This document shows, piece after piece, positions 12,901-22,085 of a stretch of 64,000 bases of DNA. The stretch comes from Mastigamoeba balamuthi. Its lineage: Eukaryota; Evosea; Mastigamoebida; Mastigamoebidae. Location: assembly GCA_902651635.1 (NCBI GenBank), contig CACRSC010000031.1, positions 17,736-81,735 of the forward strand, written 5' to 3'. The notes below the pieces were generated by a model, which saw nothing but the letters and a program-made list of their open reading frames with translations, was not told the origin of the DNA and ran no database searches. Each line of letters begins with the position of its first letter. The first letter of the stretch is position 1. Made by a program: the position numbers and the translations under genes.

Positions 12901-14178
12901 GCCCGCTGCTGCAGCCCCCCCTCTCCCCGCGCCCCCGCTTTGGTTGACGTCGAGGCCGCAGATGTGTGCTGGGAGGACCTGAAGGACGCGTGGCTGTCGT
13001 CGGGCATCCGCAGGCCGTGCAGGAGGCACAGGAAGTTCCGCATGTGCGTGGCCCCGTGCTGGGCGTCGCCGCGGTCGTGGCCGCCGGCCGCCAGGCCCTC
13101 GCCGCCCTCTCCTGTCCCGGTCGCCTCTGTGCCCCAGCGCAGGACGCCGCCCGTGCTGCCGCCCGCGGCCTCGCAGTGCGACGCCCCCGCAGCCGCCGAG
13201 GCACTGCGGCCGCTGCCGCTGCAGCCCGGACAGCACCCGAAGCCCGGGGCCGTCTCGCCGCTCTCGCAGCAGCCCAGGCGGAAGCCCAAGCCCCCGCCGC
13301 CCCCTCTGCCGCCCGCGAGGCAGAGCACGGACCCCATCGCCATATCGCGCAGCAGCCCCAGGGCGCAGACGCGCAGCGCGATAGTGACGTCGGCGTCGTT
13401 CCTCGAAGTGCCGCCGCCGCGGCAGGCGCGGACGCCGCCCAGAGACGCCGAGGACGCGGAGCTGCTGGACCTGCCGCCCCCGCCCACGCAGGAGGCGCCG
13501 ACACCGCCCAGCAGGGCCCCCGCTGGCGCTCGGCAGACGCCGCTGCACTCGCTCTCTGTGCCGCTGCCCTCGCCGCGGCAGATGTACCCCGCGCCCAAGC
13601 CGCCGTCGCCGCGCCCCGCCGAGCCCGCGAGGGCGGGGCCGCCGCAGGTGCCCCCGCCGCCGGTGCCGAGGGCTGCGGCGCTGCAGCACTCTGCCTCGGA
13701 GTCGTCGATGGAGAGCAGGACAGCGCAGCTGGCGCGGCAGGTGGCGCCCGTGCTCATGTCGCTGCCCGCCGCGCCCAGGCCGCCGGCTCCGGGCGGCGCT
13801 GCGGAGCCCTCCGCGGAGCTGAACGCGGGGGCCTCGACTGTGCACAAGAAGTCGCGGAGCTGCATCTTCGGGTCGCAGCAGGCCGAGGCCGAGCGCGCGG
13901 CTGGCGGCGCGGAGGCGCCCGCGGGCGCTGGCACGGGGTGGAAGAGGCCGCGCCCCGTGGGGCCTGCGAGGGAGAGGGAGGAGGACGCGAGGCCCGCGGG
14001 GGTCGCAGGGACGACGCCGCCGATGCTGCGCGAGTCGAGGTTCGCGATGACGGCGCCCGGGGCGTTCTACCGCCAGCCGCCGCCCAAGCCGCCGAGTACG
14101 CAGCAGCCGGAGGACCGGAGCGCGACGCGTAACTCGTTTATAGCGGGGCACCAGAGGAGTGTTTCAAAGACTCGGTAG
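9924..14178 (+). CDS. Myotubularin-family phosphoinositide phosphatase with C-terminal SH3 domain and Pro-rich tail
   Basis: Exons 9924-10160, 10311-10536, 10611-10707, 10770-11317, 11368-11785 and 11887-12194 are well supported by phase and family alignment. They encode a PH-GRAM domain (MLGGE...VTSKDFSYVKI), the WRISEANSQYQVCESYP segment and a myotubularin phosphatase domain with the CX5R loop HCSDGWDRT intact, so it is predicted to be active on PI3P or PI(3,5)P2. YRTLRGFQVL and WLSFGHKF follow. After the phosphatase comes a complete SH3 domain (VVCNYEAEEE...NNDWWFVSV...GFFPKRFL). The rest (12261-14178) is an acidic run, Ser/Arg patches and a long Pro-rich tail with many PxxP motifs; those exon boundaries are uncertain and could be a second gene. 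The start may lie slightly upstream, since the frame is open. Likely acts at endosomal membranes. Confidence 0.82.
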
Positions 14179-14345
14179 TACAAAGTAACGGACTGCAGGG
14201 CAGAGAGCGGCACAGCAGGGCAGCACAGAGCGCAAAGCAGAACAGAGCAGCCCCTCCGAATTTGCGTGTTGTTTGCGGCCGCTGTGCTCCTGTGCTGGTG
14301 CGTTTGGCTCTGCTCTGTGCCTGCAGCAGCAGCAGGAGAAGGCTC

Positions 14346-15322
14346 TCACGAGGAGATGTGGCCGTCGTGGCGGAGCATGTCGAGGAGCTCCGCAGCGGTC
14401 TTGGCGATGCGGGGCGGGGCGGTGCGCCTCGGGGGCGCGTTGGTGGCCGAGAGCACTTGGGTGTGCGGCGCCTGGGGCTCCGCGGGCAGCGTCTCGATCT
14501 TGGCCCTGCGTGCCTTGAGCACGTCGGGCAGCTTGGCCACCCTGGGCGCGTTGAGCCTCGGGTTGCACGTCACCACTGAGCCCAGTGGCAGCGGCAGTGG
14601 CAGCACAGTGAGTCCAGTGGGGGCACGAGGGTACGCAGGGGGAGAGGAGGGAGACGGGCCTGCGGGCAGCGAGAGCTCGAGGACCTGGCCGTCGGTGGTG
14701 GGGTCCGTGGCCACGCGCAGCCTGCAGAGGTCGCCTCCGTCCCTCAGCACCTCCAGCTCCACGATGGACGTCGCCTGGTGCCACCCCAGCATCCCTGCCC
14801 CCTGCCGTGTGAGCGCCTCCCCCCGTGTGCTGCGCTGGGGGCTGCGGGCAGAGGGGGCGGAGGGGCTGTACCGGCGAGCATGGGCCCTGTCTGGCCCTGG
14901 GCCGTGTCCGACGCCTGGGCCCCGACAAGCACGAGCCGGGCGTCGCACTGGGCCACTGCCTGCGCCAGGCCCCGCGCAGCAGCGAGGGGCTCTGCCGCGA
15001 GCGCGGCCTCCGAGGCCCAGTCGCCCGCGCCGCTGCCCCGGGGCACGTGCAGCGCCGCGTCGGCCCCCATCGCCAGCCCCGCGCGCAGCGCCTCGTGCGC
15101 GTCCACCTGCGGGCCCACAGAGGCCACGACGACGCGCGTGGCGTGGCCCGCCGACCGCAGGCGCAGGGCGGCCTCGAGGGCGATGGCGTCGAGCGGGCCC
15201 AGCGTCCGGTTGGCGCGCTGCGCGTCGACCGCGGGGCGCGGGGAGTTGGGGATCGCGCGGACGCGGACAGACGGGTCGACGCAGCGCTTGACCCCCACGA
15301 GGACGGTGCCGATCAGGGACAT
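14346..15322 (-). CDS. ETFB: Electron transfer flavoprotein beta subunit
   Basis: Three exons (15322-14872, 14794-14660, 14575-14346) give 271 residues, close to the usual ETF-beta length. The N-terminus MSLIGTVLVGVKRCVDP matches the family start, followed by GP.DAIALEAALRL and GADAALHV. The adenine-nucleotide binding region spans VLVGAQASDTAQGQTGPMLAGMLGW, and the C-terminal part has LPAVVTCNPRLNAPR and a KARRAKI segment. Removing intron 1 (14871-14795) restores the family spacing exactly; intron 2 (14659-14576) has a GC donor and is a multiple of three, so its removal is inferred from the restored LPAVVT motif. ETF-beta pairs with ETF-alpha in the mitochondrial matrix and accepts electrons from acyl-CoA dehydrogenases. 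An upstream in-frame Met at 15409 would add a basic leader that might aid import. Confidence 0.9.
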
Positions 15323-15504
15323 CGCACGCACGGGCCCGCACGCCGGGGGAGGGAATGACAGCTCAGCAGGCGTGCAGCAGGCCAAAAATCTGTGCGCGGA
15401 TTTTTTCATTCGGGAGCGACGGGAATCTGTGACTGCAGATTTTTATTCGCTTCCCCCTTCATTTTTTCATACGCGTTTTGTTCCGTCGGTTCGGGGGTGG
15501 AGAA

Positions 15505-16940
15505 ATGGCGCTGTTCAAGGTGGAGCAAACGCGGTGCCTGCACTTTGATCGCGGCTGCCAGTGGGAGGGCATCGCGACAAATCTGGCGTCGCACCTGCAG
15601 CAGTGCCCCTACGAGGCGCTCAAGTAAACAAAAATCTGCTCTTCAAATTGGAGGGCGCAATTTGTCTCTCACGCCCACCACCACCCCCCGTGCGCGCCCA
15701 GGGTGTACATCCAAGACAAGGAGGAGGAGATCACCGAGCTCAAGCGCGAGATCCAGGCCATCCACAAGATCCTCGCGTCGCTCTCGCCCTGTGCGTCCTC
15801 TGTGGGCCGATGGGGGAAACCACAGAGAAAACAAAGATTCACGAATCGGCGAATCCACAGCGCCCGTCAGCAGGGTGCCGCTGGCGTTCCACCGGGACGC
15901 TGTGGTGTCGCTGGCCATACACGAGAAGGTGCTGTTCAGCGGCAGCATGGACGGCAAGCTGCAGGTCTGCGACCTCGCGACGCTGCAGCCCGTGCGCGAC
16001 GTGGTGCTGGGCCCGGTCTTCCAGCTGCGAATCAGCAACAGGCGCCTGTACAGCGCCCACGCGGGGGCCATCCGCGTGTGGGACCTCAACAGCAACGCCC
16101 TCGTGGCTGAGATGCTCGGGCACAAGGGCAACGTCAAGGCCCTCCTGCTCTATGCCGACAGGGTCATCAGCGGGGCCACCGAGGAGATCAAGATCTGGGA
16201 CGCCAACACCCTCCAGTGCATATACACCGTCCCCAACGCCCACAAGGTAGCCCACGCCTCCTTGCGGTCACTGCTGCTTGATTCCTGGATTCCTAGATTT
16301 CTTCGTGACACAACGCCGGCATTTCCTGGGACATGCAGGGGGAGGTGAGGGACTTTGTGGCTGTGGGCGACAGCACGGGCGCCATCATGCACATCTGCAG
16401 CGGCGGCGACGACGGCTTCCTCAAGGTGTGGAACAGGAACTTCCAGTGCGAGCGCATGCGTAGGTTCGGCTTGAATTATGAGTCTGTTTCAATTGATTTT
16501 CTCCCCCGCACCACAGCTGATATTTTGGGGACCTTACTCCCCCGCCAATCTGCTCCAGGGCCCACAAGGGGCCGATACGCGCCATGGCGCTCGTCGCCAT
16601 ACCCGGCGTGGGCGTCTGGGTCGCCACGGGCAGCGACGACACGTACATCCGCTTGTGGGAAGCCTCGTTTGCGGACCCGCAGTTCCTGCCGGCCGCGCAG
16701 CTGCCCTGCTTCGTCTCTGTGACGTCCCTGCTCTTCGTGCCCCCGCGGACGCTCTTCAGCGGGCACGGGGACGGCGTGATACGCGTGTGGGGCGTCGAGA
16801 ACGCGTCGAACATACACTGCGAGCGCATACTGGACGGGCACAGCGGCCACGTGCGGGCGCTGGCGTTCGCGCCCGACTCGGGGCTGCTGTTCAGCGGCTC
16901 GTACGACAGCTCCATCATGGTCTGGGAGCTCCGGAAGTAG
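15505..16940 (+). CDS. TRAF-type zinc finger / coiled coil / WD40 protein
   Basis: Five exons (15505-15623, 15702-15790, 15861-16246, 16339-16463, 16559-16940) encode 366 residues. The N-terminus carries one TRAF-type zinc finger (C-x-H-F-DRGCQWEG...HLQQCPYE), then a short charged coiled coil (DKEEEITELKREIQAI), then about seven WD40 blades with the GS.DG.L.V.D, G...IKIWD and GS.D..I.VWEL patterns. This TRAF-finger + WD40 arrangement is common in protist proteins related to TRAF7; there is no RING domain upstream in frame, so E3 activity is not shown. Likely a scaffold or ubiquitin-pathway adaptor. Intron 2 contains the inverted repeat GATTC-AC-GAATC. The gene starts divergently from ETFB, 182 nt away. 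Confidence 0.82.
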
Positions 16941-17337
16941 TGGCCCGAGTCCCGCAGTGGTGGGGCGGGGCCTCGGTTGTGTCGTTGGGGTGTTAACAAC
17001 GAGTTCGCTTGTTTCCGTAAAGCGGTGGGCTGGCTGCTGCATTTGCCGCTGTGCGGGTGGACACTCGGGCCCCCAGTGTCGGAACACTTTTCATGCCAAC
17101 CCATACAAACCCATCCTACTCAGTGGCTCTACAGAGGTAATTGCCCCAGTGAAAAGCAAACCTGCTGATGTGCTGTTCCACTTTCTTCCCCTGTGGTTCC
17201 ATAAGTTCTGGATGTGGTTCCTGTTCGTTTGCGTGTTTCTCCTTCGGGCTATCCTGTTTGGTCTCCCCGAATTCTGTTGTTTGTAACCGGGCATAAATCA
17301 AAAAAGGCAATAACGGAGCAACACGATTGCACAATGG
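16941..17337. other. Intergenic, no gene seen
   Basis: Nearly 400 nt of 3' flank after the WD40 gene; lower GC than the coding regions and no supported ORF. It ends where the tRNA inverted repeat begins. Confidence 0.5.
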
Positions 17338-17500
17338 CAACAATGACATTGCATGGCCAACGATTGTCGTCTCAAAGGGCCCCGCTCAGGATCAATCAAT
17401 GAATAAAATTTCGACTTGGGGAGGACTCGAACCTCCGCTCCACAAGGGAAACGCATTAGCAGTGCGCCGCCTTAACCACTCGGCCACCAAGTCTTTACAA
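17338..17500 (-). repeat. Left arm of a perfect 163-nt inverted repeat carrying tRNA-Ser
   Basis: This arm is the exact reverse complement of 17757-17919 as read by eye, including the tRNA and ~75 nt of 3' flank. The arms are separated by a 256-nt unique spacer. The perfect match implies recent duplication or ongoing gene conversion. Confidence 0.85.
17412..17493 (-). tRNA. tRNA-Ser(GCT)
   Basis: An 82-nt tRNA with acceptor stem GACTTGG/CCAAGTC, A box TGGCCGAGTGG, anticodon loop CTGCTAA (anticodon GCT, serine AGC/AGU), a long class II variable arm (TTTCCCTTGTGGAG region) and B box GGTTCGAGTCC. No intron. It decodes AGY serine codons. Identical to the copy at 17764-17845 on the other strand. 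Confidence 0.95.
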
Positions 17501-17756
17501 AATGAATTTCTCTCTGTCTGGAATGCGATACGCTAGGGGATGAGGTGATTGCGTGTACGGGTCTGAGATATTTTGGATTCTCGGATGCGCACGAACAAAG
17601 GCTCAGGAGAAAGGTCAACACATGTGTTTTTAAACGAAAAGAGAACTATCAGTGCCGAAATGGTCTTTGTCCTGAGTCGCCAAGTACGGATGAGTAGATT
17701 CGTATCGTTCTGGCAGAAGCCCTTCCCCCCGCCCCGTTGCCTTTGAACCGGGCTTG

Positions 17757-17919
17757 TTGTAAAGACTTGGTGGCCGAGTGGTTAAGGCGGCGCACTGCTA
17801 ATGCGTTTCCCTTGTGGAGCGGAGGTTCGAGTCCTCCCCAAGTCGAAATTTTATTCATTGATTGATCCTGAGCGGGGCCCTTTGAGACGACAATCGTTGG
17901 CCATGCAATGTCATTGTTG
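17757..17919 (+). repeat. Right arm of the 163-nt inverted repeat carrying tRNA-Ser
   Basis: Mirror copy of 17338-17500. Both arms end at the same points: 7 nt upstream of the tRNA and ~74 nt downstream. Outside these limits the sequences differ completely. Confidence 0.85.
17764..17845 (+). tRNA. tRNA-Ser(GCT)
   Basis: Identical to the minus-strand copy at 17412-17493: class II serine tRNA with anticodon GCT, A box TGGCCGAGTGG and B box GGTTCGAGTCC. Downstream there is AAATTTTATT, where a Pol III terminator would be expected. Confidence 0.95.
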
Positions 17920-18190
17920 TTACATAGTGTCATCACATTTCCCTCAGGTGCGAATAATTGTTGTCAACTTGAGTCATTGAGGTTTTTTCTGGTGAATCGA
18001 GTTGGTTTCAATAGACAGGTGTTTGTGTGCTGAACAATTCAATAAAATGATCCGGGAGGCCATTAATCAATTGGTATGCATTATGCCGCATTATACGAGC
18101 GGAGGAGACACTGCGGGCAATGTTCCTCTGCGTCCGTGACTCTTGATCTCGAGGCATCTGTTCCTCGACTCCTTACAAAGGCTTGCAAGC

Positions 18191-19603
18191 TCACTGTACA
18201 AGGCACCGGCAGCCCGACGACTGGACCTCGACCTCCCCCTCTCGGCTGATGATCTCGCTCATCTGCCGCGTGGGGTCCATCACCCGCGAAGTCGTCGACG
18301 GCCTCTGGGTCGTCGCCTTGGTTTGCTTTGCTGGCGGCTCCTTGGAGAAGATGGGCTCGTCGCCCATCTCTGTCCCACAGAACTGCCTCGGGACCACTGG
18401 TGGCGCCTCGGCCCCGTACTCGTGGGCTGACGGGGGCCCGCTGGGCTTCCGCTTGAGCATGAGCGGCTGCGGCAACGCCGAGCCGCCATCCATGGACGCG
18501 CGCTTGGCCCCGTTGCCGTCCTTCTGCCCGGGGTCGACGATCTTCATGACCTGCTTGCGCGTCCCGGGCACCGACTGCGTCGCGGCCCTCGACAGCGGCC
18601 GCTGCATCTTCTTCTCCACGGGGTCCTCGGGCACCCCAGGTGCCACGAGCTCCACGTCCCTCAGCGGCGGGATTATCTCGCAGCGGCTCAGCTGCGAGAC
18701 CTGCCGCTCGATCCTCACGGGGTGCTGCTGGTGCTGCCTCTTACCCCCGTTGTTTCGCGGGGGAGCGGACCTCGGCCGCCCGTTCCGCGAGCTCGAGCTC
18801 GAGCTCCTCTCTGTCGATGACCCCGAGCTCTCGCCGCTCGGCTTTGATCGCAGGTCCGGCTGGCTCGCCCGCGGCTTGATGCCCAGGGGCGGCAGGACCC
18901 GCACGGACCCCGGGGGCTTTTTCTGCTCGGTGTTTTTTGTGCCGCTGGACGTAAGTCCGAACGAAGCTTGGAGGCAGCGAAATGGGGCCCGCGGGCCGGT
19001 GACTTGCCTCGAGCTGGACCTTCACGCGCGCGTTGGGCGTGAACTCGTTGAAGTCGCTGAACGAGAGAGGGTCGAGCAGCACGTGCCCGTTGACGCAGAG
19101 GCGGAAGCTCGTGTGCGACTCGCCGCCGCCGAGCCAACCCTGGCTCGACATCTTGTACTTGACGCTGTCCACCGTCTCCCCAACGTCCACGACCATCTCC
19201 CGCGTCGGAAGGCCGTCGGGCATCGCGATCTCCAGCGTCACGTTGTACCCGGCCGCCGTCGCCTCCTCCTGGAACGACTGCACAGAGTTGCACCGTGGGT
19301 TCCGCAATACGCGTTTCCCCAACGTTTTCCGTCGCGTTTCAACGCTTCTCGCTGGCACGAGAGACTTGGCGAGGGCGAGAGGGGTTGCCGGACCTTCCTC
19401 GGCACCGAGTCGAGCGACAGGCGCGGTGTGGCTCCGATGGAGGCGGGGCTCGAAGAGGAGAGCAGCGACCGCGCAGAGGACGCGAGCGCGAACGCATTGT
19501 GCCTGTTGGCTCCCGCGAGGCCGGTACCGCGCGCAGGCAGTGCGCGCGACGGGACCGACGTCGGGCTCGTGGACCCTGGACCGGGGCTCCCCTCGTCTGA
19601 CAT
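18191..19603 (-). CDS. Ubiquitin-fold protein with C-terminal CaaX box
   Basis: Three exons (19603-19394, 19277-19008, 18922-18191) encode 403 residues. Residues 1-70 are Ser-rich and disordered. Exon 2 carries a ubiquitin/RA-like fold: NVTLEIAMPDGLPTREMVVDVGETVDSVK, then FRLCVNGHVLLDPLSFSDF and a final ARVKVQLE. The rest is low-complexity and basic. The protein ends GCRCLVQ: a CaaX box CLVQ with a second Cys two residues before, like lipid-anchored small GTPases. X = Q usually directs farnesylation, and the extra Cys could be palmitoylated. Membrane anchoring of a ubiquitin fold is known for MUB proteins, but those are much shorter. Intron 2 (19007-18923) uses a strong GC donor (GAG|GCAAGT). 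Function otherwise unknown. Confidence 0.7.
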
Positions 19604-19989
19604 GCCCCTCGACGCGCCGGCCTCGTACTCCGCCGTTTTTTCCTCTTCGGCTCCTCTGTGCTCGCTCGCACCTCGCTCGCGGGAGGGACAAGAGGAGGGG
19701 AGGGGAGAGGGGGAAGCACGGGGAGTCGGGGCGGCCCCGCGGAGTGCGCGCGCTCGGCTGCACAGCCTTTTTTCCGCGGATGTTCGGAGGAAATAGCGCC
19801 CCGCCGGCTATTTTTGGCGCGGGGCAATCTAATCGGCGGTTTTTCCGCAGCCGACTCGAGACCCGATGGTCCTCGCTGGAGTTCGTCAGGCGGAGCGAAG
19901 GGGACCGAGATCATCGGGTTGTGTTTAGCGCAATCGGGGACCCGGGCCTCGCAGCGCCGGGCATTCGCACGTGAAAACCGCACCGGGGT
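19604..19989. other. Intergenic, no gene seen
   Basis: Between the 5' end of the ubiquitin-fold gene and the 3' end of the first zinc-knuckle gene, both on the minus strand. GC-rich; long frames on either strand here look like shadow ORFs with Arg/Pro-rich composition. Promoter and 5' UTR of the ubiquitin-fold gene should lie here. Confidence 0.4.
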
Positions 19990-21771
19990 CTACCTCAGAA
20001 CCGCAGGGCCCGGCGGGTGGACGCCGGGCCTCGTCGGGGCGCTGGGGTCGCCCGTGGGAGGCGCTGGCGTCTGCTGCGCGCTGTTAGGCTGCGGCGCCCT
20101 CGCCGCCTTCGTTCTGATGGCCCCGATGTGCCGCTCGTAGTACCTGCACACCTCGCAGCCCCTGTGGACGACCTCTGCGGGCACCCAGTCCGCGGCCCCG
20201 TCCTGCTCCCCCTCCCTGCGGGCAGTGCGCGGCCCGTGTTCGTCTGTGCTGTCCGCGGACGGGCTGAGGGTGGGAGCCTGGGGGGAGGCGCACCTGCGGA
20301 CGAGCAGCTCGATCCTCCCCTCCGCGTCCTTGCGCACGAACAGTATCGTGTAGCCACTGTGGCCGCCCGCAGGTGTCCTCTGCGCGGTCGCGGCCTCGCG
20401 CTCGCTCGCTGCCGCCGCTGCCTGCTGTCCCTGGGCCTGGGCTTGCCCGCTGCCCGCAGTGGGCGCCGGGGCAGTGGGCAGCGCCTGCGGTGCCGGTGTC
20501 GCTGCGTGCGGCTGTGCCTGTGCTGTCGGGTGCACCTGCGCGCTGCTCGAGGTCTGCTCCCCCTCCAGGTTGATCCACACCCAGTTGTTGTCCTCGTCGA
20601 TCTGGTGCTCGGGGGGCGCCGGCTGCGACTGCAGTGCAGCGCCGTGGGTGGCGTCGGTGCTCTCCGCGCGCGCTGTCCTGCGCCTCAGTGCCAGGGGTCT
20701 CGTCGCGACCTCCCAGCGCTCCGCCCGCGACAGCACGGGCTCCGAGGCCCTGCGCGGCGCTCCCGCCCTCATTCCCGCGCCTCCCGCACCCGCCCGCTGG
20801 GCGACAGGCCTTACGGGTCCCGCCAGGGTCGCCACCTGAGCGGTGGCGCGCGCGCGGGCATCAACGGGGGAGGCTGGCAGCCTCGCTGCTGAGCCAGTGC
20901 GCTGGAGGCTCGCACGCACTGGCAGGGGCAGCGGGTCCAGAGGCACCGGCACGAACAGCGGCAGCGAGTCCGACAGTGCGTGCCGTTTGCGCTGCGGCAT
21001 GCCCGCGCCCGCTCCGGGGCACCCGTGTGGCGCGCTCCTCTTCCTGGGCGACAGAGCCCCGGCTGGCTTGAGCCCCTCAGCCGCAGAGCCCTGCGACCCG
21101 GCGTCTCTCGCCTGGTGGAAGCGGTTCTCCAGCGCTCTCGACGGTTCTTCCGGGGAGACAGGGGGTTCCGGCCCCGCGGGCGGGCGGCAGGGAGCTCCGC
21201 TCGGCGGCAGAGGCGCTTGGGAGCTCAGGGCTGCAGAGCACCTGCGGGCAGCGGCGGCATGGACGGCTGCGCAGTCGTCTCTGTGGGACGCCCACTGGCC
21301 GGCCTGCCTCACCTCCCACGTCGTCGCGCACGTCTCGCACCAGTACCCCTGCGCAGGGGCGGGGTGCAGACGCGTTCGGAAGCGGTGAAAACTCGTCGGC
21401 AGACACGCAGGCCCCGGGGGGCGCTCCGGGAGAAAAATACGAAGAGACGCGGAGTCAATTGAGCGCACGACCCGGACGCGGAGCCTGCTGCACGGCTGCT
21501 GCGGGTGCCCGGGGCCCGGCACCACGCTGGGGCGAGGGGCGGGGTCGGCCCCGCGGAGCCCGCGGGCCACGACGGGCCCGAGCGCGGCGGCAAAGGCGGC
21601 GGCGGCGGCGGAGGCGCCCTTGGCCCCGCAGAAGCGGACGTGGTTGCCGCCGAAGCTCTGCCTGCTGGGCCACGTGCCCGCCGGCCACGTGCGGCCGCAG
21701 TGCTTGCAGAGGAACTCGTCGGGGGCGGCCGGGACGCGCTGCTGCGGGTGCGGAGACTCGCTTCCGGACAT
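19990..21771 (-). CDS. Unknown protein with two Cys/His zinc-knuckle motifs (paralogue A)
   Basis: Two exons (21771-21472, 21348-19990) give 552 residues. The start MSGSE is chosen because the neighbouring paralogue begins MSGTE. A first motif near the N-terminus is FLCKHCGRTWPAGTW...HVRFC; a second, at the start of exon 2, is YWCETCATTWEVRQAGQWASHRDDC. Each has CxxC plus His and Cys about 15-20 residues later, as in C2HC zinc knuckles. The middle is Pro/Ala/Ser-rich and probably disordered. Near the C-terminus EVVHRGCEVCRYYERHIGAI is conserved in the paralogue. I do not recognise the family; nucleic-acid or protein binding is a guess. The intron (21471-21349) lies at the same place in both genes. 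Confidence 0.65.
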   Translation of the reverse strand: MSGSESPHPQQRVPAAPDEFLCKHCGRTWPAGTWPSRQSFGGNHVRFCGAKGASAAAAAFAAALGPVVARGLRGADPAPRPSVVPGPGHPQQPCSRLRVRVVRSIDSASLRIFLPERPPGPACLPTSFHRFRTRLHPAPAQGYWCETCATTWEVRQAGQWASHRDDCAAVHAAAARRCSAALSSQAPLPPSGAPCRPPAGPEPPVSPEEPSRALENRFHQARDAGSQGSAAEGLKPAGALSPRKRSAPHGCPGAGAGMPQRKRHALSDSLPLFVPVPLDPLPLPVRASLQRTGSAARLPASPVDARARATAQVATLAGPVRPVAQRAGAGGAGMRAGAPRRASEPVLSRAERWEVATRPLALRRRTARAESTDATHGAALQSQPAPPEHQIDEDNNWVWINLEGEQTSSSAQVHPTAQAQPHAATPAPQALPTAPAPTAGSGQAQAQGQQAAAAASEREAATAQRTPAGGHSGYTILFVRKDAEGRIELLVRRCASPQAPTLSPSADSTDEHGPRTARREGEQDGAADWVPAEVVHRGCEVCRYYERHIGAIRTKAARAPQPNSAQQTPAPPTGDPSAPTRPGVHPPGPAVLR

Positions 21772-22085
21772 TTGTTTTGTTGTTGTGAGGCGTGGTGAGA
21801 AGCGCGTGGCAGATTCTCGTTTTCCGGCTGGAATCAAGAGAAAATCAGTTGATATCCCCCCCTAGATCGAAAGGTGGCGGATGGACGGAGATGGCTTGCT
21901 GGGCTGGACCACTCCCAGAAGGGGAGCATAAGGATAAATACCACGACGGGGAATGATACCCTCGGGACAAACAGAATCACCCCCTCTTTACCCTTACATT
22001 AATGTTCAAATTGGAATCGAACGCGGAGAAAACTGTAATTACCGCTGCGGTGAGCCCAGTCGAGTCCAATCGAGGTGCGAGTGCA
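21772..22085. other. Intergenic, no gene seen
   Basis: About 310 nt between the two paralogous zinc-knuckle genes. Lower GC (GATAAATACC near 21932), consistent with promoter of paralogue A and 3' flank of paralogue B. Confidence 0.4.

Noticed and set aside
12399-13934. 511-codon minus-strand ORF, Gly/Cys/Ser-rich
   Set aside because: Mirror of the Pro-rich myotubularin tail on the plus strand; no domain and no splice support. The tail itself is uncertain but better supported.
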